This document shows, piece after piece, positions 29,004-36,189 of a stretch of DNA of 64,000 bases. Positions within the stretch are counted from its first letter, which is position 1, and the number at the start of each line of letters is the position of its first letter. The notes under the pieces are model-generated. The model was given only the letters and a program-made list of their open reading frames with translations. It searched no databases and was not told the DNA's origin. The stretch comes from Minwuia thermotolerans (GTDB taxonomy: Bacteria; Pseudomonadota; Alphaproteobacteria; Minwuiales; Minwuiaceae), in the NCBI RefSeq assembly GCF_002924445.1, contig NZ_PIGG01000031.1, positions 248,001 to 312,000 of the forward strand, in the 5' to 3' direction. The position numbers and the translations under genes were made by a program.

Positions 29004-29965
29004 TCAGGCACCCGGGACATTGTCGGCCATGTACGCGCCACGCTCACCGATCGGGCGCGGACTGCCGACGGTCGTGTCCGCCCGCGTCTGATGCTCCATC
29101 TCCGCGCTGAGCAGCGCGCCGAGCAGAACGACAAAGGCGCTGACATAGAGCCACATGAGGAGGGCGATGACCGCGCCGATCGAGCCATAGGTCTCGTTGT
29201 AGCTGGCGAAGTTGGCGACATAGACCGAGAACAGGGCCGAACCGACTGCCCAGAGAACCACCGCAGCCACCACGCCCCAGGCGATCCAGACCAGGCGCGC
29301 CTTCCGCCGGCAAGGGCCGTGGCGATAGAGAATGGCAAGCGCAGCGAACAGCGCGCCGAGCGCGATGGGCCAGCGCAGGATCGCGGCCAGCCATTCCCCG
29401 AGCGCACCGAAGTTGAAGAGATTCAAAACCACCGGCGTCAGAACCACCGCGGCCAGGGCGACAACGCCGACGACGATCAGCAGCGTCGTCAGGGTCAGGG
29501 AAATCAGGATCTCGCGCAGCAGACCACGACGGCCGTTCTCGCGGTAGATCACGCCCAGTCCCGTGACCAGGGCCAGCACGCCCGCGCGTGCGCTCCAGAT
29601 GGCGACGCCGAGCGACAGGATCGCCGCCAGACCGACTGCAGCGCCCTCGCCCCGGGTGAGGCTCCGGACCTGCCCTCGAGGACCGACAGTACCGTCTCGG
29701 GCAGAAAGTTTCCGGCCATCGCCAGAAGGGGCTCCACGTCGGCCGGATCGGCAAAGAAGCCATAGAAGCCGACCAGGGCCGCGATCGCCGGAAACAGCGC
29801 CAGCATCGCGAAGAAGGCGACCCCGGCGGCGATCAGGGAAAGGTTGTCCTGACCGATCCGGTCCTTCACCCGCGAGAGAATTGACGACCAGTCGTCCCGG
29901 CCAAATCCGGCCGGGCTGGCGATATTGTCCGCCCGGCCGGGTCCGCGTCTGGCGTCAAGTGCCAT
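29004..29965 (-). pseudogene. YihY/BrkB family membrane protein, frameshifted
   Basis: This encodes a polytopic inner-membrane protein of the YihY/BrkB family (once called ribonuclease BN), but in two overlapping frames. The first frame starts at ATG 29965 (MALDARRGPGRADN) and has SLIAAGVAFFAMLALFPAIAALVG, then turns to nonsense after SVLEG. The second frame continues as QVRSLTRGEGAAVGLAAILS, then LLREILISLTLTTLL, and ends at 29004 (MADNVPGA). The break is near 29671, where GAGGGCAGGTCC would read through as GAGGGCCAGGTCC. One lost C explains it. Apart from this break the two halves together give a normal protein of about 320 residues, so this is a recent mutation or a sequencing error. Confidence 0.85.
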
Positions 29966-30348
29966 GGTGGGCGGCCTCCCATCCTCGCAGGACGCAGATC
30001 GCTCGTCCCTGGAGGGCAGTTGGCGATCGCCCATGCGGATTCAATCGCCGCGCAACCGCCGGAGCGTCGGCTGACGCTACCACGAACCGAGGCGTCCCCT
30101 CTGATCGCTCCGGCCTCGCGGCGCGTCAAACGGGCGCACAATTCCGGGAACAATTCCCTGCTTTATCAGATAGTTGAAAAGCATATCTGACAATTCAGAC
30201 GATCCTGTGTCGGAATTTGATCGGCGACCCGGTTCAACTCCGGATGTGGATGTCCACCTGTCCGCTCAACGGCGTCGGGTGCTCCGGACAGCCCCATGCC
30301 AGGAAGAGAAACAAGAGCCATCCGTCCACTCCCACAAGGAGCGTCGAC
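29966..30348. other. 383-bp intergenic region between divergent yihY and array member 2
   Basis: No gene is visible on either strand. The right part is AT-rich for this genome (around 30150-30220, with CAGATAGTTGAAAAGCATATCTGAC) and probably holds promoters for both directions. The element CGGTTCAA, shared with other array members, is at 30230-30237. A Shine-Dalgarno AAGGAG is at 30336-30341. Confidence 0.6.
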
Positions 30349-30591
30349 ATGCGCAAGACAATCGTGACCACTGCCACCGCGCTGCTGATGACCGCCGGCG
30401 CAGCGTCGGCCGCCGATGATGGCGGGGAGACCGAGGCCACCGCCGATACCGGCGTCAGCGTGCAGAGCTATGGCATCAGCAACGAAGTCGTGGCCGGCGC
30501 CGATACGGACGCCGGGAAGGACGGTGAAGCCGAAACCACATCGGGCCTCGACGCGTCCGGCGAAGCCTCCGCGTCCAGCGACACGGACTGA
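30349..30591 (+). CDS. Small secreted acidic protein (array member 2)
   Basis: This 80-residue protein of unknown function has a signal peptide beginning MRKTIVTTATALLMTAG and ending near ASAA (residue 22). The mature peptide is short, disordered-looking and almost all Ala, Asp, Glu, Gly, Ser and Thr, with no aromatic core except one Tyr. It has no complete DxDxDG loop. The signal peptide closely resembles those at 34.3 and 31.6 kb, which ties it to the array. AAGGAG lies eight bases before the ATG. The shared element CGGTTCAA is 112 bases upstream of the start. Confidence 0.75.
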   Translation: MRKTIVTTATALLMTAGAASAADDGGETEATADTGVSVQSYGISNEVVAGADTDAGKDGEAETTSGLDASGEASASSDTD

Positions 30592-30620
30592 GGCGCAGGA
30601 CCTCCACGAACGCGGTTTCA

Positions 30621-30654
30621 GGCGTCGGCCGCCAGGCCCGATGGAGCCGACGCC
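30621..30654 (+). other. Hairpin downstream of array member 2
   Basis: GGCGTCGGC (30621-30629) pairs with GCCGACGCC (30646-30654). No T-tract follows, so it may be an attenuator or mRNA 3'-end stabiliser rather than a terminator. The variant element CGGTTTCA lies just before it at 30613. Confidence 0.4.
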
Positions 30655-30722
30655 GCGCGCCGGACGATGCGCCGGCGGAACCGCCCATCCGACATCAAGA
30701 AGAAGAAAGCGAGAGTACAACC

Positions 30723-31415
30723 ATGCGTAGGACAATCATCGGAACATCGACCGCGCTGCTGCTCGCCGGCGTTTCCGCGCAGGCCCTGGCGGCGGATACC
30801 ATCAAGATCGACCGTGACCGCGACGGCACGGCGGAGATGGAAGGCGTGATCATGGCCGGTATCGACCATGACCGCGATGCGGGAACCCCGCAGCTCTATG
30901 CCGTCGATACCGACAATGACGGCGACGCCGAGAGCTGGGTCATGCGCGATGCCTCCGCCGAGGCCGGCGCATACTATCATACCTATACCCACTACCAGAT
31001 GCCGGCCTATGACGGCGAGCGCCGCGCCATGGTGGACATGGACAATGACGGCGTCGCCGAAGCCGACGCCCGCGTCCTGGCGGACTTCGATATCGATGGT
31101 GAGGGCGAGCAGCCGACGCACTATGCCGTCGATGTCGACGGCGACGGCTACGCCGACCGCTGGGTCTACTACAACGCCGACCTCCAGACCGAGGGCTCGG
31201 CCCGCGGCCACCAGGTCGCCAGCGACTATCTGGAGATCACCGAGGCCGAGCAGGTTGCGGCCGATATCTCCGCGGTGAGCGGTGCGAACCAGCTGGATGA
31301 CGAGACGGGCCCCAACCCGCTCGAAAGCACCCGCTCCAATCCGGGGGAGCCCTCGGATCTGGACACCGGCGCTGACGCCTCCTATGGCGACAACACCGGC
31401 GTCGACGATCAGTAG
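30723..31415 (+). CDS. Secreted protein with five Asp-rich calcium-loop-like motifs (array member 3)
   Basis: This 230-residue protein of unknown function has a signal peptide (MRRTIIGTSTALLLAGVSA...) ending near ALAA (residue 24). The mature region carries five nine-residue Asp loops: DRDRDGTAE (30-38), DTDNDGDAE (62-70), DMDNDGVAE (105-113), DFDIDGEGE (121-129) and DVDGDGYAD (137-145). Two of them end modules of the form YAVDxDxDGxxxxWV. The tail has ESTRSNPGEPSD, which recurs near the N-terminus of the member at 32368. There is no anchor or sorting signal at the C-terminus. It looks like a free periplasmic or secreted calcium-binding protein, but no family was recognised. Confidence 0.85.
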   Translation: MRRTIIGTSTALLLAGVSAQALAADTIKIDRDRDGTAEMEGVIMAGIDHDRDAGTPQLYAVDTDNDGDAESWVMRDASAEAGAYYHTYTHYQMPAYDGERRAMVDMDNDGVAEADARVLADFDIDGEGEQPTHYAVDVDGDGYADRWVYYNADLQTEGSARGHQVASDYLEITEAEQVAADISAVSGANQLDDETGPNPLESTRSNPGEPSDLDTGADASYGDNTGVDDQ

Positions 31416-31433
31416 GATCGGTGGACAGGTGTC

Positions 31434-31509
31434 GTGTCGGGCGTCAGCCCGACACCTCCCTCCATGCCTCATGGAAGGCCCCGGCGCGCCGGCCGCGCGC
31501 CGGGGTTTG
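31434..31509 (+). terminator. Tandem hairpins, the second a probable terminator
   Basis: The first hairpin is GTGTCGGGC (31434-31442) with GCCCGACAC (31447-31455). The second is CCCCGGCGCGC (31479-31489) with GCGCGCCGGGG (31495-31505), followed by TTTG. They separate array members 3 and 4. Confidence 0.65.
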
Positions 31510-31623
31510 TCGTCCGCCGGTGCGCGATTCTGACCCGTACGGTACAAATCCGCACACTCGCTCCCACGTGGAAGGGACGGGAGGCGTTCGATGCGCCTGT
31601 CCCGCAGTTGGGAAAGAAGAAGA

Positions 31624-31650
31624 ATGCGTAAGGAGCGAGATTATGCGTAA
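31624..31650 (+). promoter_or_regulatory. Eight-codon leader frame overlapping the start of array member 4
   Basis: An ATG at 31624 opens a frame (MRKERDYA, stop TAA 31648-31650) that runs across the true ATG at 31643. It contains the GGAG ribosome site of the main gene. The first nine bases, ATGCGTAAG, are identical to the first nine of the main gene, so the start region looks duplicated. Translational coupling is possible but not shown. Confidence 0.4.
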
Positions 31651-32182
31651 GGCGCTCATGATGACCCCCATTGCCGTGCTCATGGCGGCAATGCCGCTAT
31701 CCGCCGGCGCCGCCGACGCGGATACCAGCGCGAAGGCGAAGATCAAGACCGGCATGATGGACGAGACGCGGTCGGACCAGAACTATCCGCTCGCCCGGAT
31801 CGACGACAACAACGACGGGACCGTGGATGCCGAGGGCAATATCGTCGCCGGTATCGACCATGACCGCGATCCCGCCACCCCCTATCTCTACGCCGTCGAT
31901 CTGGATGGCGACGGCGTCGGCGATCGCTGGGTCAGCCGGGCCGGAGGCGCGGACTACTACACGACCTACGCCGACTACGAGATGGACCCCCGCACGCCGA
32001 ACCGCAGCGCCTGGCTGGACATGGACCAGGATGGCGTGGCCGAGACCCGCGCGGATGTCGTGGCCGACTACGGCATGGAAGACGATGTGCCCATGCATTA
32101 CGCCGTCGACGTGGACGGCGACGGCTACGCCGACCGCTGGGTCTACCACAATGAAGGGCTGCAGGTTGAAGGCAGCTCCTGA
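31643..32182 (+). CDS. Secreted protein with four Asp-rich calcium-loop-like motifs (array member 4)
   Basis: This 179-residue protein is a close paralogue of member 3. It has a signal peptide (MRKALMMTPIAVLMAAM...) ending near SAGAA, then Asp loops DDNNDGTVD (54-62), DLDGDGVGD (86-94), DMDQDGVAE (126-134) and DVDGDGYAD (156-164). It shares with member 3 the blocks VAGIDHDRDPATPYLYAVD and MHYAVDVDGDGYADRWVYHN, in the same order and spacing. This implies gene duplication. The start is set at 31643 by GGAG eight bases upstream and by the signal peptide; the frame is open further upstream. The element CGGTACAA is 96 bases before the start. Confidence 0.85.
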   Translation: MRKALMMTPIAVLMAAMPLSAGAADADTSAKAKIKTGMMDETRSDQNYPLARIDDNNDGTVDAEGNIVAGIDHDRDPATPYLYAVDLDGDGVGDRWVSRAGGADYYTTYADYEMDPRTPNRSAWLDMDQDGVAETRADVVADYGMEDDVPMHYAVDVDGDGYADRWVYHNEGLQVEGSS

Positions 32183-32367
32183 GGACGCGGCCTGAAACCC
32201 GGGCCAGGCGAGAAGCGCGGCTGCGGCCGGTTTCTCGTCCGGGCCTCGGGCCCCATGTCGCACCCACGGTTCAAATCGGGCGGCGAAGCGCCACCTGCCC
32301 TGCATCGGCGGCGCGCAACGCCGCGTTCCCGATTTGACAACAACAACAACGAACAGGAGCGAGAGTT

Positions 32368-33009
32368 ATGCGTAGAACGCTCATTGTCACCCCCATCGCC
32401 ATGTTGATGGCGAGCACCGCCCTCGCCGCCGACGAGAATGTGGACGCCACCCCGGGCGCTTCCACTCCGATGATGGAATCCACCAGGTCCGATCCGGGCG
32501 TGCCTTCCGACGCGCTCGAGGCAGGGCCGAACATCACCGCCGGCGCCACCCAGTTCAACGAGGTGCTCATCGACGACTATGAAGATGTCGAGATGACCGA
32601 CGGGACTGTCTACCGCGAGCCGCGCACGGTGCGCTTCGACACCGACGCCGACGGCCAGTTCGACACCGAGGGCCAAGTCGTCTCCTACTACAACCGTGCA
32701 GACGACTCGTCGATCCCTGCGCTCTACTATGTCGATATCGACGGCGACCGTGATCCCGAGACCTGGATCATCCGCCGCAGCGAACTCGCCACCGGCACGG
32801 ACGCCGAGTACGCGATGCGCGAGGACGCCCGGTTCGCCATGCGCGACGATGTCGAGGCCGATGACGAGGACCGCTTCTTCTTCGACCCCGAGTTCGACTT
32901 CTGGGATGATGACGACGATCTCGTATATGAAGAGAACGACGAAACGATCACCCTCGTCGGCTCGCAGCGGAGCCCCGGCGCCCCTGCCAGCGCTACCGGG
33001 CAGGAGTGA
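32368..33009 (+). CDS. Secreted acidic protein with two Asp-rich loops and a very acidic tail (array member 5)
   Basis: This 213-residue protein of unknown function has the array-type signal peptide (MRRTLIVTPIAMLMASTALAA). After ESTRSDPGVPSD it has one diverged copy of the shared module: DTDADGQFD (91-99), then ALYYVDIDGDRDPETWIIRR (119 onward). The C-terminal third is extremely acidic (DDVEADDEDRFFFDPEFD, then WDDDDDLVYEENDE). The leader has a perfect CAACAACAACAAC run, and AGGAG is upstream of the ATG. The element CGGTTCAA is 94 bases before the start. A hairpin terminator follows at 33082. Confidence 0.85.
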   Translation: MRRTLIVTPIAMLMASTALAADENVDATPGASTPMMESTRSDPGVPSDALEAGPNITAGATQFNEVLIDDYEDVEMTDGTVYREPRTVRFDTDADGQFDTEGQVVSYYNRADDSSIPALYYVDIDGDRDPETWIIRRSELATGTDAEYAMREDARFAMRDDVEADDEDRFFFDPEFDFWDDDDDLVYEENDETITLVGSQRSPGAPASATGQE

Positions 33010-33081
33010 CCGAAACGGTCTTGCATGAAGGTCCGATCAGCCGCAGATCCTGATCTGCACTGATCGAACACCGTCATGATG

Positions 33082-33118
33082 AAATCCCGGCCGGGCACGT
33101 CCCGGACCGGGATTTCTG
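33082..33118 (+). terminator. Terminator after array member 5
   Basis: AAATCCCGG (33082-33090) pairs with CCGGGATTT (33107-33115) and is followed by CTGCTTTG. The A-stem/T-stem arrangement would work in either direction. Confidence 0.7.
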
Positions 33119-33287
33119 CTTTGCGACGAATTCACGACTGATTTTGTAGTAAAATGATCCGCCGTGACAAAGACGGTCACAATCTTGGCGGGCGGTTCAA
33201 CTGTCTCTCCGACAGCATACATGAGAGTCACGGCAGCCAGATTTACGCTGCCCGAGTACAAGAACAAGAATGCGTAGGAGTTCAGTC

Positions 33288-33584
33288 ATGCGAAACGCGC
33301 TTTTCATCACCCCGATCGCGATACTCATGGCCGGCAGCGCCCTGGCCGCCGAGGCGGGCCCCGAGGCCGCCGCCGAAGCCGAGAACAAGGTCATCATCGA
33401 CGAGGATGCGCCGGAGGATATCTACCCTCGTCCGGAGGGTGAGACCAACACCGTCTTCGCGCCGGAGCCGGGCGTGGTCGAGATGTCGCCCGAGCACCTG
33501 GTGCCGGCCGACGAAGCCGAGGTCGTGACGGTTCCCGAAGCGGAGAACGAAGCCGAGGCCGACACAGCCACCGGCGCCGAGTAA
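33288..33584 (+). CDS. Small secreted acidic protein (array member 6)
   Basis: This 98-residue protein has the array-type signal peptide (MRNALFITPIAILMAGSALAA). The mature part is rich in Glu, Ala and Pro (for example VIIDEDAPEDIYPRPEGE) and has no DxDxDG loop. An in-frame ATG 18 bases upstream (33270, MRRSSV) is possible. The ATG at 33288 is preferred because GGAG lies nine bases before it and the signal peptide then begins normally. The element CGGTTCAA is 88 bases upstream. The 278-bp gap before the gene has no other frame. Confidence 0.75.
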   Translation: MRNALFITPIAILMAGSALAAEAGPEAAAEAENKVIIDEDAPEDIYPRPEGETNTVFAPEPGVVEMSPEHLVPADEAEVVTVPEAENEAEADTATGAE

Positions 33585-33594
33585 CGGACGGGAA

Positions 33595-33615
33595 CGGCCG
33601 GCCCTGCGCCGGCCG
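33595..33615 (+). other. Hairpin after array member 6
   Basis: CGGCCGGC (33595-33602) pairs with GCCGGCCG (33608-33615) around a five-base loop. No T-tract follows. It separates members 6 and 7, which are only 84 bp apart and may be partly co-transcribed. Confidence 0.35.
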
Positions 33616-33668
33616 GACTCCCCGCTAACCCGACCCGACCATTCACAGCCAGAAAGGAGGACAGGCAG

Positions 33669-34040
33669 ATGCGACATGCATTGCTGGCCATTCCCGCCGC
33701 CGTCCTCATCGCCGGCGCCGCAGGCGCCGCGGAGACGACGGACCCGGACGACGGCCTCGACAATATCACCACCTCCGACGTGAAGCAGGACTATGACATC
33801 GCCGGCGACGGCGCGGCGGCCGAACTGGGCCGCGCGGTCTCGACGCCGGGCGCGGTCGAGGAGACCACGGGACCGCTGGGCGACGCTGTCGATCCCGGCG
33901 AGCGCCCGAACGCCCCCACCGAGGAGGGCAGCGTGATCACCCCGGATGAACTCGCCGGCTCGGCCGAGGAGATGAGGGAAATGGATGCCTATTTCGACGG
34001 CGTCGGCGAAGAGAAGGTGCGGACCCAGGGCGCCGAATAG
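33669..34040 (+). CDS. Small secreted acidic protein (array member 7)
   Basis: This 123-residue protein of unknown function has a signal peptide (MRHALLAIPAAVLIAGAAGAA) and an acidic mature region (TTDPDDGLDNITTSDVKQD, then VSTPGAVEETTGPLGDAVD). It has no calcium-loop motif and no other recognised domain. AAAGGAGG lies 11 bases before the ATG, a strong ribosome site. A very clear terminator follows. It lacks the CGGTTCAA element, so it may read from the promoter of member 6. Confidence 0.75.
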   Translation: MRHALLAIPAAVLIAGAAGAAETTDPDDGLDNITTSDVKQDYDIAGDGAAAELGRAVSTPGAVEETTGPLGDAVDPGERPNAPTEEGSVITPDELAGSAEEMREMDAYFDGVGEEKVRTQGAE

Positions 34041-34065
34041 GCCCCGCGCGACAGTCGAACGGCGG

Positions 34066-34094
34066 AAAGCCCCGTCCCCGGGACGGGGCTTTTC
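34066..34094 (+). terminator. Rho-independent terminator after array member 7
   Basis: AAAGCCCCGTCC (34066-34077) pairs perfectly with GGACGGGGCTTT (34081-34092), with a T-run continuing to 34093. This is the clearest terminator in the array. Confidence 0.9.
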
Positions 34095-34327
34095 GTCTGT
34101 CTGGCCCCCTCTCTCCGCCCGGCGGCGCGAAGCCATCGACCGCGGAGCACGGCCGCCTGGGGCCGGGCAGTGACCGGTCTGTGACGCCTCGGAGCGGCGG
34201 TTCAAACGCTCCTGCATCGGCCTATCTGACAGGTATCGGCGGCGCGGATGAACCGGACGACAAGAAGCCGGGCCCGACGTCGTCGAGCCGACTGTACAAC
34301 AACCAGAAACAAGTGGAGGTCTTCGCA

Positions 34328-34975
34328 ATGCGCAAGACTCTGATCATGACTTCGATCGCAGCCCTGTTCGCCGGTTCGGCGATGGCTGCGGACATGAAGG
34401 CGGAAGCCGACGCCGACACCAGGCTGAAGGCCGGTGTCGAGGCCGGAACCGAGAGCGGCGCCAAGGCCGATGCTGACGCCACGGCCGATACGGACGCCAG
34501 GGCGGGCATGAAGGCCGAGGAAGAGACCGGCGCCGAAGCAGACGCCGAGGCGGGCGCCGGCGCTGACGTCGAAGCGGGCGCGGACGCCGATGCGGGGATT
34601 TCGACCGAGGGCGACAGCTCCGCCATCGACGGCGCGGGCGACGCCGCAGGCGGCGTGGTGGATGAAGCCGGCGACATGGCCGACGACACCGCCGTCGGCG
34701 TGGGCGAGACCACCGGCCAGGCCATCACCGTGGCCGAAGCGGTCGGCAAGGACGTACGCGACAGCGCGGGCGAGAAGGTCGGCAAGGTCGTCGGCGTTCT
34801 GCACGATAGCTCGGGCGGTGTGAAGTCGGTGCTGGTCGAGACCGGCGGCATCCTGCTGGGCCTGGGCTCGCGGACCGTCGAGGTTCCGGCCAACCAGGTC
34901 AACGTCGACACCGAGGCGGCCGTGGTCGCCATGAGCGAGGCCGAGATCGAGTCCCTGCCCGAATACCAGGGCTGA
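34328..34975 (+). CDS. Secreted Ala/Asp/Glu-repeat protein with C-terminal PRC-barrel (array member 8)
   Basis: This 215-residue protein has the array-type signal peptide (MRKTLIMTSIAALFAGSAMAA). Residues 22-90 are a low-complexity repeat of Ala, Asp, Glu and Gly (ADADTRLKAGVEAG type). Residues about 135-215 form a PRC-barrel domain (AEAVGKDVRDSAGEKVGKV, then the strand VKSVLVETGG). PRC-barrels occur in photosynthetic reaction centre H subunits, RimM and many envelope proteins, and often bind partner proteins. It may be the array's interaction module. ATG 34328 follows GTGGAGGTC. The element CGGTTCAA is 123 bases upstream and the leader has TACAACAACC. Confidence 0.85.
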   Translation: MRKTLIMTSIAALFAGSAMAADMKAEADADTRLKAGVEAGTESGAKADADATADTDARAGMKAEEETGAEADAEAGAGADVEAGADADAGISTEGDSSAIDGAGDAAGGVVDEAGDMADDTAVGVGETTGQAITVAEAVGKDVRDSAGEKVGKVVGVLHDSSGGVKSVLVETGGILLGLGSRTVEVPANQVNVDTEAAVVAMSEAEIESLPEYQG

Positions 34976-35000
34976 CCCTCGGCGCCACGTGCGAAGACCG

Positions 35001-35033
35001 ACGCCCTCGGAGCCGACGCTCCGGGGGCGTTCC
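35001..35033. terminator. Hairpin between convergent array member 8 and PPK2
   Basis: ACGCCCTCGGAG (35001-35012) pairs with CTCCGGGGGCGT (35019-35030), twelve pairs including one G-T. It is followed by TTCCC. It probably ends transcripts from both sides. Confidence 0.55.
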
Positions 35034-35053
35034 CGGTTGCGCGGCCCGCACGC

Positions 35054-35833
35054 TCAGTCGCCCTTCAGCCGCTCAGCCGCCAGCGTCTCGACATCCGGAT
35101 CGAGCGGCGGCGGCCCGAGATCCACGCCGGCGCCCAGATGCTCGGCTACCTGACTCAACGCGGCGATGCGGCCATGGCGCTTCTGCTCGGCGGAGATCAC
35201 CCGCCACGGCGCATCCGGACTGTCGGTCCGCGCCAGCATTTCATCGATCGCAGCCTCGTAGGCGCGCCGCCTGTCGAGGTTGCGGAAGTCCTCGACCGTC
35301 AGCTTCCAGCGCTTCCAGGGGTCGTCCAGCCGAGCGCGGAACCGCCGTTCCTGCTCCTCGGCGGAGACATGCAGGAACAGCTTCACGACCTGCACGCCAT
35401 CGTCCGTCAGCATCCGCTCGAAATCGTTGATCTCGTCATAGGCGCGGCGCCACTCCGCCTCTTCGGCAAAGCCCTCGACGCGTTCGACGAGCACCCGCCC
35501 ATACCAGGAGCGATCGAAGATCGCGACCATGCCGGGCTCGGGCAACCGCGCCCAGAACCGCTCGAGGTAATGGCGTCCGTGATACTGCGCCTTCGGGGCG
35601 GCGATGGGCCAGACCTGGAAGCCGCGCGGATCCATCCTGGCCGTCATTCGCCGGATCAGGCCGCCCTTGCCGGCCGCGTCCCAGCCCTCCAGGACGATGC
35701 AGGCGCGCAGGTCGAAGCGCCGGTAGGCCAGTTCGATCGTCCGCATCGCGTGCTGGAGGTCGTCGAGCCGGGCCGCATAGTCCTTCCTGCCGATCGTGGC
35801 ATCCAGATCGACGTCGGCGAGACGCGAGGCCAT
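35054..35833 (-). CDS. ppk2: Polyphosphate kinase 2 family protein
   Basis: PPK2 enzymes use polyphosphate to phosphorylate nucleoside mono- or diphosphates. The 259-residue single-domain protein has Walker A in LEGWDAAGKGGLIRR, the lid motif DRSWYGRVLVERVEG, and the conserved DPWKRWKLTVEDF segment. Which subclass (ADP- or AMP-phosphorylating) cannot be settled by eye. It starts six bases after the ferredoxin stop on the same strand, so the two may share a transcript. Confidence 0.92.
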   Translation of the reverse strand: MASRLADVDLDATIGRKDYAARLDDLQHAMRTIELAYRRFDLRACIVLEGWDAAGKGGLIRRMTARMDPRGFQVWPIAAPKAQYHGRHYLERFWARLPEPGMVAIFDRSWYGRVLVERVEGFAEEAEWRRAYDEINDFERMLTDDGVQVVKLFLHVSAEEQERRFRARLDDPWKRWKLTVEDFRNLDRRRAYEAAIDEMLARTDSPDAPWRVISAEQKRHGRIAALSQVAEHLGAGVDLGPPPLDPDVETLAAERLKGD

Positions 35834-35839
35834 CGCGGC

Positions 35840-36154
35840 TCAGGCCTCGGGGGCGATGGTGAGCGTCAGGCCGTCCAGGTCCTCGGTCATCTCGATCTGG
35901 CAGGAAAGGCGCGAGTTCGGCTGGTAGGTCGGCTCATCGCTCACCAGTTCGCGCTCGTCGGCTTCCTGAGCCGGCAGCTTTTCCAGCCAGGCAGGGTCGA
36001 CATACACGTGGCAGGTGGCGCAGGAGCAGGAGCCGCCGCAGATCGCCTCCACCTCGTAGTCGTTGTCGCGCAGGTTCTCCATAACGGAGACGCCGGTTTC
36101 CGCCTCGAAGTCCGAGGGCTCCCCGGCGCGGTTGATGACGTGGATTGTCGGCAT
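35840..36154 (-). CDS. 2Fe-2S ferredoxin (adrenodoxin type)
   Basis: This is a 104-residue electron carrier with the CX5CX2C...C pattern of adrenodoxin/putidaredoxin-type ferredoxins: Cys39, Cys45, Cys48 and Cys85 (ICGGSCSCATCH and RLSCQIE). The ATG at 36154 gives the normal start (MPTIHVINRAG). The adjacent flavin reductase makes this a matched ferredoxin/reductase pair, which usually serves a cytochrome P450 or an iron-sulfur biogenesis step. No P450 is in the window. Confidence 0.93.
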   Translation of the reverse strand: MPTIHVINRAGEPSDFEAETGVSVMENLRDNDYEVEAICGGSCSCATCHVYVDPAWLEKLPAQEADERELVSDEPTYQPNSRLSCQIEMTEDLDGLTLTIAPEA

Positions 36155-36189
36155 GACTTCCCCTTGTTCAGCCGTGACTCGTGTTCGTT

